In this document: positions 8,185-16,784 of the stretch, in pieces | How the letters are laid out: each line of letters starts with the position of its first letter | Position numbering within the stretch: the first letter of the stretch is position 1 | Source: CALCKW01 sp033852095 | Lineage (GTDB): Bacteria; Pseudomonadota; Gammaproteobacteria; CALCKW01 | DNA length: 64,000 nt | Direction of reading: 5' to 3' | Assembly: GCA_033852095.1 (NCBI GenBank) | Contig: JAWSVD010000110.1 | Span: 24,366-88,365, forward strand | The notes under the pieces: generated by a model | What the model saw: only the letters and a program-made list of their open reading frames with translations | Databases searched by the model: none | Told to the model about the DNA's origin: nothing | Position numbers and translations under genes: made by a program

Positions 8185-9570
8185 TTATTTCAGCACGTTT
8201 TCAATTTGCTTGCGCTCGTACTTTTCACGCATGCGAGAGAGCTTAGTCTGCGGCTGCCAATAGACGCTCAAAGATAACTCATTTTCTTCGATCAGTTCAT
8301 TGATCTGAAGTGCCGGGGTGATACTGTCAGGTCGGTCGCTGTCGATCTCACTGAAGCCAGCTTCAAGCGCCGCCCCCCAAGTAGCGGTGATTAAATAGGA
8401 GACCCCAGCGCTGTAGCTCAGCTCATTGTCGAGACGCTGGACGTTGTCATAATCGACCTCGGCAATTGCGGAACGAAAGCTAAGCCCCCAGCGGGGACTG
8501 AGCGAATAGCCGAGCTCCAGGGACACGCGTTCAACGTCCCGGTCATCCTCACCAGAATCAATAAACTCCATACTGGTATTGCTGACTCGCAAGCCACCAT
8601 TCCAGACATCACCACCACGATTCACGCCCAGCGCCACACGCTTTTCATAGAATGGCCCAGAACCCGTGTCTATGCCCGCGTTCAAATTCGCCTGCAGATC
8701 GCGCAGCGTGCTCATGGTCTCGTCAGTAAAGGCTCTGGAACCTTCAAGAGACAGTGAGAGCTCCCGCGACATCTGCCGGCTCAAAGAAAATCGAAACAAA
8801 CTCTCGTCTGTCTTCGTCACCGTGGTGGCACCGCCGTCAAGCGCTTCCTCTTCGCTGCGGCTCTCTCCGGCGTCAATGTTAAACAGGGTTTTACCCTGAA
8901 TATAACTGTATCGCGCAAAGGTATTGACCAGATTAAATGTGTCGGCGCTCTCTTTGAAACTGATGTCGGAATTTTCAAAGTGCAATCCCAAGGCGTGCTT
9001 TCGCGAAAAGCGATGGCTCCAATCAGTTTGCAGGGTCAGTTGGCGTGTCTGCTCGTCCTCGCCCTCCTCGTCCGCCAAGAGATAGAACAGATCAGCATTG
9101 AGCGTATCAACCGGTGATACACGCCAGTGCGTGGAAGGCCCGGTGACAAAATAATTTGCCAGGTAACGGTCTTCGGTATTTGACAGCGCAGCCAAGTCCT
9201 CGCCCTGCTGCAACACATAGTCTGCGAGCAACCACGAGATTTGACCTGGTCTTAAGTTGAAGAGTGCATACAGGCCACCGCGCATATCGGTGGCGGTGTC
9301 ATCAATTTCGCTGTCCGAGGTGCTGTAACCCAGTGACAAGTCGAAATCCATGTCGAGCAATCGTGCGCGCGTCGAACCGCTCAAGCTGCCAACGATCTCC
9401 TGCCGCTTGCCGTCCTTCGGCTGGGCGTTAACATCCACCCGGTCCACGTTATCGGTAGTCTCGTGCCGCATGAGCAGCTCGGCACCGAAGTCTATTGCCT
9501 GTGCAGATCCGGCTGCAGCAAAAAGCAGCGGCGCGGCTAGCAATGGCAGGGCATTTCTAGAGATCTTCAT
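8185..9570 (-). CDS. Outer-membrane beta-barrel protein of the polysaccharide locus
   Basis: This 461-residue protein has a clear signal peptide (MKISRNALPLLAAPLLFAAA, cleaved near AQA-ID). After that come many alternating amphipathic strands with acidic turns, such as FDLSLGYSTSDSEIDD and VERVSLELGYSLSPRWGLSF. It resembles the beta-barrel outer-membrane proteins found beside kinase genes in PEP-CTERM/XrtA-type exopolysaccharide loci, which are thought to help secretion. It lacks the aromatic C-terminal residue expected of many barrels (ends ENVLK). The ATG at 9570 follows two bases after the TGA of the kinase-like gene, a TGATCATG arrangement also seen at the deacetylase start. Confidence 0.75.
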   Translation of the reverse strand: MKISRNALPLLAAPLLFAAAGSAQAIDFGAELLMRHETTDNVDRVDVNAQPKDGKRQEIVGSLSGSTRARLLDMDFDLSLGYSTSDSEIDDTATDMRGGLYALFNLRPGQISWLLADYVLQQGEDLAALSNTEDRYLANYFVTGPSTHWRVSPVDTLNADLFYLLADEEGEDEQTRQLTLQTDWSHRFSRKHALGLHFENSDISFKESADTFNLVNTFARYSYIQGKTLFNIDAGESRSEEEALDGGATTVTKTDESLFRFSLSRQMSRELSLSLEGSRAFTDETMSTLRDLQANLNAGIDTGSGPFYEKRVALGVNRGGDVWNGGLRVSNTSMEFIDSGEDDRDVERVSLELGYSLSPRWGLSFRSAIAEVDYDNVQRLDNELSYSAGVSYLITATWGAALEAGFSEIDSDRPDSITPALQINELIEENELSLSVYWQPQTKLSRMREKYERKQIENVLK

Positions 9571-9572
9571 GA

Positions 9573-10448
9573 TCAACAAAACTCTGGCAGTGGCTCATCG
9601 TTGAGCACCGTGCCGATCAGTTTATTCTGATCGACGTCGTGGCAAATGCTGGCGATTTGATTGGCGCTGACCTTGCCGTAGGGAACAACCAAAATAATAT
9701 AATCGACTAAATTCGCGAGTATCTTGGCGTCCGCCGACGAGGCGATCGAAGGCGCATCCACGATCACATAGCGGTCTCGGTAGCGCCGCGAGACTTCGTT
9801 GAAAAAGCTGTGCATGGTACGCGAGGAAAAGAATTCCGTTGCCGACTCCCGCTTGCCACCGACAGGCACCATCCGCATCCGCGGGATTCCTGAGGGCCGA
9901 ACAACAGAGTCGATACCAATTGTAGGGTTGGCCAAGAAGTCCGTGAGCCCCTTGCCATTATCGAGCTTGGCGAGTTGCAGTATTTTGTGCAGATAGGGGT
10001 CGCGAAGATTGCAATCGAGCAGCAGCGACGTCTTGCTGTCTTCAAAGGCGATGGAAGCGGCCAAATTCATGGCGACAAAACTCCCGCCCCCTCCCGGTGC
10101 AACAGATGTCACCATGACGGTGAAATTCTGATTGTTGCGCAAATTCATCAACCGTGTGCGCAACTCACGAAAAGTGTCCACCAGTTTGCGGTTGTCGCTT
10201 TGCGGGTGGATGATTTTCAGGTAATCCAGCTGTGCTTTACTGAACAAGCGCGGGTCCTGCATCTGCACGATTGTCTGAGGCGAGCTCGCCGCTCGGCGCA
10301 CAACGCCGCGCTTGGCAGCTTCCGCTCGAACAAGTTCACGCCCAGGGCCTATCGCCGCCTGCCTGACAACGCGAATACGCCGCTGATCATTCTTATTTTG
10401 CATAGATTGTCTCGAATCGAGCGCTTCAATTTTTAAGTTAGGATTCAT
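9573..10448 (-). CDS. BY-kinase-like (CpsD/ExoP-type) ATPase with degenerate Walker A, probable pseudokinase
   Basis: This 291-residue protein has the MinD/CpsD fold order of bacterial tyrosine kinases: FRELRTRLMNLR activator-type helix (residues about 92-104), Walker A at 117-124, Walker A' LLLDCNLRDP (141-150), Walker B RYVIVDAPS (226-234). The Walker A reads APGGGGSF where functional members have PGxGKS; the lysine codon is replaced by GGG at 10083-10085. It also lacks the C-terminal tyrosine cluster, ending NDEPLPEFC. The transmembrane partner is the separate GumC/Wzz-like gene immediately upstream; the two overlap as ATGA, so they are surely coexpressed. It may act as a structural partner or regulator of chain length rather than as a kinase. 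Whether it still binds ATP is unknown. Confidence 0.85.
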   Translation of the reverse strand: MNPNLKIEALDSRQSMQNKNDQRRIRVVRQAAIGPGRELVRAEAAKRGVVRRAASSPQTIVQMQDPRLFSKAQLDYLKIIHPQSDNRKLVDTFRELRTRLMNLRNNQNFTVMVTSVAPGGGGSFVAMNLAASIAFEDSKTSLLLDCNLRDPYLHKILQLAKLDNGKGLTDFLANPTIGIDSVVRPSGIPRMRMVPVGGKRESATEFFSSRTMHSFFNEVSRRYRDRYVIVDAPSIASSADAKILANLVDYIILVVPYGKVSANQIASICHDVDQNKLIGTVLNDEPLPEFC

Positions 10449-11977
10449 GCCGTTCCTCCAGTAATTCGAGCCCATCCGGCCACGCCGTAGAACGCTACAA
10501 CCGACAAGATCGCCAAGGTGAGAACAAACTTCCCGCGGTACAAACCCGAGCTCTCATGCATGCCTTTATAGTGCGGCACAACCGCCAGCACCGGCAGCCC
10601 AAGGCTCTCCTGCATCACTGACGGCAATCTCAGTTTAGGGTCAATCGTCAGCAGGCCAAATAAAATACCCAGAGGCAACAACACAGCCAAGACCAAGCCA
10701 CCGGCTAGAAAATGGAGAAAGCGTAATCCCTTGGGAATACTGGGAAGTACTGCGGGCTCTTGAATACGGAATGACAAGCCTTGGCGCTGCTCATCCAGGT
10801 TCATCGAAACACGCGCCTGCTCACGTCGGCGTAGCATGTCTTGATAGATCTCTTGATTTACTTCGTAGTCTCTTTTCAGGTCGGCCAATTCGGCGCCAAA
10901 ATTATTGGTTGAACTCGCGCGATCAGTCTCTTTTCTGAGCATTGAACGCTTTTGAATCAAGCGAACACGCAAGGTTTCAACGGCAACAGTCGCCTTGGCC
11001 TGCTGACGTTTCAATTCTTGGTAAACGGGGCTAACGGAGGCCCGTTCGCGGTCCTGTTGACTGATGCTCGCGGCGCCGTCTCGCCTGCCCCGCTCCCGTC
11101 CGGCCAAATCACGTAAATCGGTGATCTGTTGTTTCATGCGAACGATGTCAGGGTAGGTATCGGTGTAATCGAGCCGCAATCGCTCAATCTCATTCTGCAG
11201 CTCACCGATTCTCTCCTGGTACTGGCTTTCACGGTAGACGCTGACCGCCGAGATCGACTCACCCGTTATCTGCCGTTTCAGCGAAGACGCCTGGGCCTGC
11301 GCTTCGCGCAATTCCAGCTCAGTTTTTTCAATACTGCGCCTCAGTTCGATGATCTCATCGTCGATACTCTGTGCATTGGTGACAATGCCCAACCCCGAAC
11401 GGGCTCTAAACTGCCGCAAGCGCTCTTCCGATCCAGCCAGTTTTTCGCGGTAGGTCTGTACTTGGTTCTGGATAAAGTCGAAGGCTTCGTTGCTCTCGCG
11501 AGACTGTTCTTGGATGCTGCGCTCCAAAAACAAATCACCGAATTGTTTGGTGACGTTATAGGACATCGCCGGATCTTCGTGTTTGAAGGCAATTAAAAAG
11601 GTATTGCCCGGCAAGTCCGCGACCACGGTGTTTTTATAGAGAGCCAAACGCACGCGTTCAACTGCGGCGGGATCCGTTGCTGTTCCAGCCAGGCCGTTGC
11701 TGCGAATAATCTGGTCCACGATGTCCCGGCTAAAAATAACCTCGCGGGCGATTTCCGCTCGATCATTAACCTCGGTGGCCTGTGCAGTTCCCTCTAACAA
11801 TGGTTTGATGATATTGCTGGAATCGGCCAATATCGTGACTGTGGACTCGTATTTTGCCTTGTACGTCCAACCCGTGGCTAACACGGCTAGCGCCACCACC
11901 ACGAAAGACAATACAAGCGTGCCACGTCGAGCGATAATTTCGCGATTGAACATCGCAAGCGTTTCTTCAATATTCAC
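10445..11977 (-). CDS. Polysaccharide chain-length determinant (GumC/Wzz family)
   Basis: This 510-residue inner-membrane protein has an N-terminal Wzz domain with a first membrane helix at about residues 20-38. A long coiled-coil periplasmic section rich in E, Q, R and L (about 165-400) follows, then a GNVR-like tail with LSFRIQEPAVLPSIPKG just before a second membrane segment (about 428-450), and a third hydrophobic segment near 482-500. Such proteins set polymer length and couple polymerisation to the export lipoprotein. The start appears to be the GTG at 11977 preceded by GAGAG. The kinase-like domain fused in many proteobacterial homologues is encoded separately by the next gene. Confidence 0.9.
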   Translation of the reverse strand: MNIEETLAMFNREIIARRGTLVLSFVVVALAVLATGWTYKAKYESTVTILADSSNIIKPLLEGTAQATEVNDRAEIAREVIFSRDIVDQIIRSNGLAGTATDPAAVERVRLALYKNTVVADLPGNTFLIAFKHEDPAMSYNVTKQFGDLFLERSIQEQSRESNEAFDFIQNQVQTYREKLAGSEERLRQFRARSGLGIVTNAQSIDDEIIELRRSIEKTELELREAQAQASSLKRQITGESISAVSVYRESQYQERIGELQNEIERLRLDYTDTYPDIVRMKQQITDLRDLAGRERGRRDGAASISQQDRERASVSPVYQELKRQQAKATVAVETLRVRLIQKRSMLRKETDRASSTNNFGAELADLKRDYEVNQEIYQDMLRRREQARVSMNLDEQRQGLSFRIQEPAVLPSIPKGLRFLHFLAGGLVLAVLLPLGILFGLLTIDPKLRLPSVMQESLGLPVLAVVPHYKGMHESSGLYRGKFVLTLAILSVVAFYGVAGWARITGGTA

Positions 11978-12030
11978 AACAAGACTCTCTCAAGTATTTC
12001 GTACGCCACCAGAAGCTGCCCCGGTTTTAA

Positions 12031-12726
12031 TCAAAATCGGCGTTCTGGGATTGTCAATACATCGCCCGCTCGCAGCTCAACGTTAGTGCCCAGCTCACCT
12101 TTGTTGATGATTTTGTCCAATCTGATTTTCAGCGTTGTCGCTTCTCCGGTCTCGGCATTCTTGCGGTAAAGTCGGGCGCGCGCCGCCACAGCGAAGTCCG
12201 AGAGGCCGCCGGCCTCCAACACCAAATCCAAAATGGTCATACCCTGACGATACGGTAAGGAAGTCGGTTTGTTGATCGCGCCCGTGACCCTGACTCGGGT
12301 TAGGAACTGGTGACTGACCAAATCCGTCAGAATGACTGAAACTTTGGGCTGGCGAATGAACTGCTCTAATTTGGCTTCGATTTTGGTGGCCACTTCGGCG
12401 GCCGTAAGACCGCCTGCCTTCACATCACCGATCAACGGCGCGGACACAAAACCATCTGGGCGGACGGGCACTTCAACTGAAAGCTCTGGATTTCTCCACA
12501 CAGATATTTTAATTTTGTCGTCGACGCCTATGCGATAAGTGCCTACTTCTGCAGCCTCGGCTTGCACAGTGGCGGCGCCCTCCTGCACTTCATCGCCAGT
12601 CAACACAGCACTGGGCATCACTTTGTCGACCGTGCCCACCGGGGTGCCCGGTGTTCTCGGTGCCTGGCTACAGGCACTAAGTGCTACCGCCAGCCCCAAT
12701 GCCACTACAAGCCGAATGCTCACCAT
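12031..12726 (-). CDS. Polysaccharide export outer-membrane lipoprotein (Wza/GumB-like)
   Basis: This 231-residue protein has a lipoprotein signal (MVSIRLVVALGLAVALSAC, lipobox LSAC). A Poly_export domain follows (YRIGVDDKIKISVWRNPELSVEVPVRPDGFVSAPLIGDVKAGG region), then one SLBB-type repeat ending GDVLTIPERRF. It is short like GumB and would form the periplasmic/outer-membrane export channel. The ATG at 12726 has a good ribosome site (GGAGAGAGGAAC); an in-frame upstream extension lacks one. It is the first gene of the operon that runs down to 1724, so the promoter should lie in 12727-12969. Confidence 0.9.
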   Translation of the reverse strand: MVSIRLVVALGLAVALSACSQAPRTPGTPVGTVDKVMPSAVLTGDEVQEGAATVQAEAAEVGTYRIGVDDKIKISVWRNPELSVEVPVRPDGFVSAPLIGDVKAGGLTAAEVATKIEAKLEQFIRQPKVSVILTDLVSHQFLTRVRVTGAINKPTSLPYRQGMTILDLVLEAGGLSDFAVAARARLYRKNAETGEATTLKIRLDKIINKGELGTNVELRAGDVLTIPERRF

Positions 12727-12969
12727 ATGTTCCTCTCTCCAACAAGATAAATTCTTAATAAAAATGACACTAAACTCATACAACAACACACAGCGAAGGC
12801 TGGGCACTCACGGCCCCGCAAGACCGCTCATCAGGCTACAGCCCTACTATCGACATAGCGTCGAAATAGTTGATTTCTAATCGCATTAGCCCTTTACGCC
12901 TTTAACTAATTTACGGCTCAGCCGATCACTAATGGGTCATCTCACAACTTCAGTCACGGCATTTCATTC
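12727..12969. promoter_or_regulatory. Divergent promoter region between export operon and J-domain gene
   Basis: These 243 bp carry the starts of two divergent transcripts. The middle is AT-richer (12850-12920). An imperfect dyad, ACTAT-CGAC-ATAGC-GTCG-AA-ATAGT, lies near 12845-12870 and is a possible operator. No confident -35/-10 pair could be assigned. Confidence 0.35.
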
Positions 12970-13473
12970 ATGGACCTAAAGTACTTAAACGCTTATGAGC
13001 AACTTGGCTTGCAGCAACCGGGCGTTTCTTGGGATCAAGTCCGGACAAATTACCGCCGGAAAGTGCAGCGACTTCACCCAGACAGGGTGCAACAAGGCGC
13101 CGCAGTGGACTCCGATCAGGAAGAGTTCATTCGCGTCACGCAAGCATACAAGATCCTTAACGAATACCACAGGTTAAACAACGAGTTACCCCAAGAATAT
13201 GAGGTAGACAGCGACCCTGTGATGCAGGTGGACCTAGGTAATATCGAACCCTTCGCACAACAAAAGATTGTCAACGCGATTGATTCAGTGCAGCGGACAC
13301 AGCCCCAAGGCAGCACCAACACACTGAAGATGACGATGCTGCTCTGCTCTCTGGTGCTCAGCGTCGCGCTTGGATTCATGGCATTTGCCAGCTGGCAAAA
13401 AAATCAAGTCCCGCCCGTGACCCCCTTCACCAGCGAAAAGCCCATGCCACTCAGCGGTAGCGCGGCGAAATAA
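12970..13473 (+). CDS. Membrane-anchored J-domain (DnaJ-like) protein
   Basis: This 167-residue protein has an N-terminal J domain (about residues 5-65) with the diagnostic HPD tripeptide in LHPDR and the helix pattern YRRKVQRLHPD...AYKILNEYHR. A linker follows, then one strong membrane helix (about 120-142, TMLLCSLVLSVALGFMAFA) and a short tail. The J domain should face the cytoplasm and recruit DnaK to a membrane partner. It has no zinc-finger or substrate-binding domain, so it is a specialised co-chaperone. It is transcribed divergently from the polysaccharide operon, between that operon and the initiating sugar transferase. A role in assembling the export or polymerase machinery is inference. 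Confidence 0.8.
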   Translation: MDLKYLNAYEQLGLQQPGVSWDQVRTNYRRKVQRLHPDRVQQGAAVDSDQEEFIRVTQAYKILNEYHRLNNELPQEYEVDSDPVMQVDLGNIEPFAQQKIVNAIDSVQRTQPQGSTNTLKMTMLLCSLVLSVALGFMAFASWQKNQVPPVTPFTSEKPMPLSGSAAK

Positions 13474-13873
13474 TCAAAAGGAGACCACCAGCTGCGCCAC
13501 CAAGTGCAGCACAGTGCGCGACTCCCGCCCTTCGAGGCCGCTTGCGATCTCACCCATAGTAACTGCTGAACCGGCCTAAAAGCCCTATCCCGAAGGCTTC
13601 GGCATAAAAATATCTGCATAGCAACGATGTGGCGCTGCGGCCGCGGCTGACTGGCAAGCGCGGACAGAGTCTTCACTTCCAGAGCACCGGGATGTAGCGG
13701 CGAAACGCCACCTCCATATACCTTCGAAAAAAGCGGTGAAAACTGCAACTTTCAGATTTACTGAGGCCCGCCGGCGCAGAAAATGGAAACGACAGATTTG
13801 AGGCCTCTGCTAACAGCTGGCAAAGCCGTTTAGATAGCGACCACAGCGGTGGGCGCACCCACCACCGACACCA
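13474..13873. other. 400-bp non-coding stretch between convergent genes
   Basis: This lies between the J-domain gene (+) and the end of the sugar transferase gene (-). Open frames here (for example on the - strand 13404-13748) have cysteine/tryptophan/arginine-rich composition without any family motif, and one overlaps the J-domain gene. I see no convincing gene, tRNA or strong terminator. Confidence 0.4.
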
Positions 13874-15316
13874 CTATCGCGCCCCTTTGCCGAGCAACAC
13901 GACCTCAACAGTCTGCAGCATGATGAATATGTCTAGAAACAGGGTGTGGTTTTTAACGTAGTAGAGATCAAATTCGTGCTTCTTGCGCGCGTCCTCGTCG
14001 GAGGCGCCGTAGGGGTAACTGACCTGTGCCCACCCAGTCAGACCTGGTTTTACCTGATGCCTCTCCGCGTAGTAGGGCACCTTCTGTTTCAGCTCTTCGA
14101 CAAACTGCGGACGCTCGGGTCGCGGCCCCACCAAACTCATGTCTCCGCGCAACACGTTCAGAATCTGCGGCAGCTCATCGATGCGCGTCATGCGTATAAA
14201 CTCCCCCACCCTCGTCACACGTGAATCATTGCGGGTGGCCCACTGAGCGCCATCCTTTTCCGCGTCTTCACGCATGCTGCGAAATTTGATCACACCAAAT
14301 GTCTTACCGGCATAGCCCACTCTGTCTTGGGTGTAAAAGAGCGTGCCGTCAAAACGGCATTCTATTTTTATCGCAAGCGCTGTCAACAACATCACCGGCC
14401 AACTGACACACAGCAACAGCAAACTCGCGCTGATATCGGTCAATCGCTTCAACACCTCAGCAGCGCGGTTGACACGAAAGCCCTCGGCGTAGATAAACCA
14501 GCTGGGTCGGATCAGGTCCAGAGGAAGAAAGCCCGCTTCGCGCTCGAAGAAGCCGTGGATCTCCAGAACTTTCAATCCCTTGAGGCGACAATCGATCAAC
14601 TGATCACCTGGCAGGCGAGAACGCCGGTCATCCAGGGCGACAACAATCTCCTCGATATCATTCTTAACACAATGCTCATATATCGAATCGGGCACCTTGT
14701 GCACACGCTCTGGATCGACTTGAATTTTACCCTCGTCGAAATCGAGAAAGTGCACCACGTGGAATCCGCGTCGATCGGCCCGTCGTCGCAGCCGCGAAAA
14801 AATAGTCGACGCAACCTTGCCTGCACCGAGAACAACGATTCTGCGTTTGAGCGTGTCTTGCTCAACCAACGGCATGAACAACGGCCTGATAGTCCCAATG
14901 GTGAAAAAGGAAACGACAATGGCGATCGCCGTGACACCCCGACCCATATAGGTCTCTGGGAACAAGTAGAAGACAATCATCAACGCGATACTGCCCACCA
15001 GGAAGCCAAGCGCTATGCGCATCAGCACCCCTAGGGCGCCGCCTCTGAAGTGAGTTTGATACAAGCCAAAAGCCACCAGTGAAACCGTCATCACAATACT
15101 AAAAACAACCGTCGCAAGGCCCAGCGAAGGCAGGGTTTCGCTCAAGGTCTCACTATTACGACCAAAGCGAACCAGCGCGGCGAGCTGCACTGCCCCCATG
15201 CACACGAGCAGCTCCGTCATCCAGAACAATAAGAACGGCGTCCTGACATAAAAGCCTAGTATTTTTAACGAACCCACTGTATCTACATTCCTCAATAAAT
15301 GACGCGTTATGCGCAC
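13874..15316 (-). CDS. Undecaprenyl-phosphate sugar-phosphate transferase, XrtA/PEP-CTERM-associated EpsB type
   Basis: This 480-residue polyprenyl glycosylphosphotransferase starts repeat-unit synthesis by moving a sugar-1-phosphate to undecaprenyl phosphate. It has four or so N-terminal membrane helices (about 27-150), a Rossmann-like CoA-binding domain (RRIVVLGAGKVASTIF), another membrane helix (about 300-320), and the catalytic bacterial sugar transferase domain with KFRSMREDAEKDGAQWA, RMTRIDELPQILNVLRGDMS, LVGPRPERP and PGLTGWAQVSYPYG. The C-terminal LYYVKNHTLFLDIFIML block closely resembles the PEP-CTERM/exosortase-associated subfamily. The start is uncertain: GTG at 15316 is the longest option and no ATG occurs before residue 33. 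It runs convergently to the J-domain gene. Confidence 0.88.
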   Translation of the reverse strand: MRITRHLLRNVDTVGSLKILGFYVRTPFLLFWMTELLVCMGAVQLAALVRFGRNSETLSETLPSLGLATVVFSIVMTVSLVAFGLYQTHFRGGALGVLMRIALGFLVGSIALMIVFYLFPETYMGRGVTAIAIVVSFFTIGTIRPLFMPLVEQDTLKRRIVVLGAGKVASTIFSRLRRRADRRGFHVVHFLDFDEGKIQVDPERVHKVPDSIYEHCVKNDIEEIVVALDDRRSRLPGDQLIDCRLKGLKVLEIHGFFEREAGFLPLDLIRPSWFIYAEGFRVNRAAEVLKRLTDISASLLLLCVSWPVMLLTALAIKIECRFDGTLFYTQDRVGYAGKTFGVIKFRSMREDAEKDGAQWATRNDSRVTRVGEFIRMTRIDELPQILNVLRGDMSLVGPRPERPQFVEELKQKVPYYAERHQVKPGLTGWAQVSYPYGASDEDARKKHEFDLYYVKNHTLFLDIFIMLQTVEVVLLGKGAR

Positions 15317-15475
15317 TGTTATCGGTCAATACTGGCAGAGGTGAAGAACTGAGGTTCTTTGCTGCGCTGCCGATAACCTAATCTAATGTTGTTTTGTCAA
15401 ATCATCGCTGCCCGAACGCAAGCGCAGCTATAGTTTACGCAATGCTTTTCACCAGACAAACAGAAGGGACACCTC

Positions 15476-16759
15476 TTGAACCTAAAACACCTTGATTCTG
15501 CTCGTGTAGCTGTAATCGGCCTTGGCTACGTCGGACTGCCGCTGGCCGTTGAGTTCGGCAAACAATACAGCACTATCGGATTCGACGTGTATGCCGAGCG
15601 CATCAATGAACTACGTTCTGGCAACGACCGAACGCTCGAAGTGAGCCGCGAAGAGCTGGCCGAATCACCTAAGTTGAGCTACAGCTGTGAAGCGAGTTCA
15701 CTGAGTGACTGCAATACCTTCATCGTGACCGTCCCTACACCTATAGATAACGCAAACCAACCGGACTTAACGCCGCTGAAAAAGGCGAGCGAAACCATTG
15801 CTAAAGCGCTCTGCAAAGGCGATGTGGTCATTTACGAATCCACCGTCTACCCCGGCGCGACAGAAGAGATATGTGTCCCCGTTTTAGAGCTGCATTCTGG
15901 CCTCAAGTACAACCAAGATTTTTTCTGTGGCTACAGCCCAGAGCGGATCAATCCCGGTGACAAAGAACACCGCGTCACAAACATTCTGAAAGTCACGTCA
16001 GGCTCAACACCTGAGATAGCCAAATTCGTGGACGCGCTTTACCGCAGCATCATTCCCGCTGGCACCCACTTGGCCGCCAGCATTCGCGTGGCAGAGGCCG
16101 CTAAGGTGATAGAGAATACGCAGCGCGACGTCAACATCGCACTGGTCAATGAACTGGCGCTGATCTTCGACCGCTTGGGCATAGACACACTCGATGTACT
16201 GGAAGCTGCTGGCACCAAATGGAATTTTCTTCCCTTTAAACCAGGCTTGGTCGGTGGACACTGCATCAGCGTGGACCCCTACTATCTCACCCACAAAGCA
16301 CAGCAGATTGGCTATCATCCCGACGTCATATTGGCGGGGCGCCGCATCAATGACGGCATGGGCCAGCACGTGGCCGAACGCGTTATCCGCTTGATGGCGG
16401 GAAAATCCATTGAGATAGTCAATGCGCGTATCCTGATGCTCGGCTTGGCGTTCAAGGAAAATTGCCCAGACCTGCGCAATACCCGCGTGGTCGATATCAT
16501 CAGCGAGCTGCAAAGATACAACGCCGTGGTAGATGTTTACGACCCCTGGGTCGATCCGGCGGAAGCCGAGCACGAGTACGGCATCAAACCCGTGGCAACC
16601 CCGGACGCGGATCACTATGACGCCATCATTGTCGCGGTTGGGCACGAACAATTTTTGAGCATGGGTGCCGACAAAATTCGTGAATTCGGAAAAGACAAAC
16701 ACATCCTGTTTGATGTGAAGGGTTTGTTCCCACGCGACAGCATCGACGCCCGGCTCTAG
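15476..16759 (+). CDS. UDP-N-acetyl-hexosamine 6-dehydrogenase (TviB/WbpO/UDP-glucose dehydrogenase family)
   Basis: This 427-residue NAD-dependent dehydrogenase oxidises a UDP-sugar twice at C6 to a uronic acid. Visible are the N-terminal NAD site VIGLGYVGLPLAV, the catalytic-domain lysine region VAEAAKVIENTQRDVNIALVNE, the GGHCISVDPYYL block with the nucleophilic cysteine, and the C-terminal GLAFKENCPDLRNTRV. The ENTQRDVN version and GGHCISVDPYYL suggest the UDP-HexNAc dehydrogenase (Vi antigen TviB-like) branch rather than UDP-glucose dehydrogenase, but specificity is not proven. It starts with TTG at 15476, preceded by a strong AGAAGGGA site. The epimerase gene follows after 25 bp, surely cotranscribed. 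Confidence 0.9.
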   Translation: MNLKHLDSARVAVIGLGYVGLPLAVEFGKQYSTIGFDVYAERINELRSGNDRTLEVSREELAESPKLSYSCEASSLSDCNTFIVTVPTPIDNANQPDLTPLKKASETIAKALCKGDVVIYESTVYPGATEEICVPVLELHSGLKYNQDFFCGYSPERINPGDKEHRVTNILKVTSGSTPEIAKFVDALYRSIIPAGTHLAASIRVAEAAKVIENTQRDVNIALVNELALIFDRLGIDTLDVLEAAGTKWNFLPFKPGLVGGHCISVDPYYLTHKAQQIGYHPDVILAGRRINDGMGQHVAERVIRLMAGKSIEIVNARILMLGLAFKENCPDLRNTRVVDIISELQRYNAVVDVYDPWVDPAEAEHEYGIKPVATPDADHYDAIIVAVGHEQFLSMGADKIREFGKDKHILFDVKGLFPRDSIDARL

Positions 16760-16784
16760 TCAGATTTAATCACAGGATTTACAC

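Noticed and set aside
13404..13748. 114-codon - strand open frame between convergent genes
   Set aside because: It overlaps the J-domain gene, is rich in C, W and R, and has no ribosome site or motif.
14327..15034. 235-codon + strand open frame
   Set aside because: Antisense to the sugar-phosphate transferase gene and compositionally implausible.
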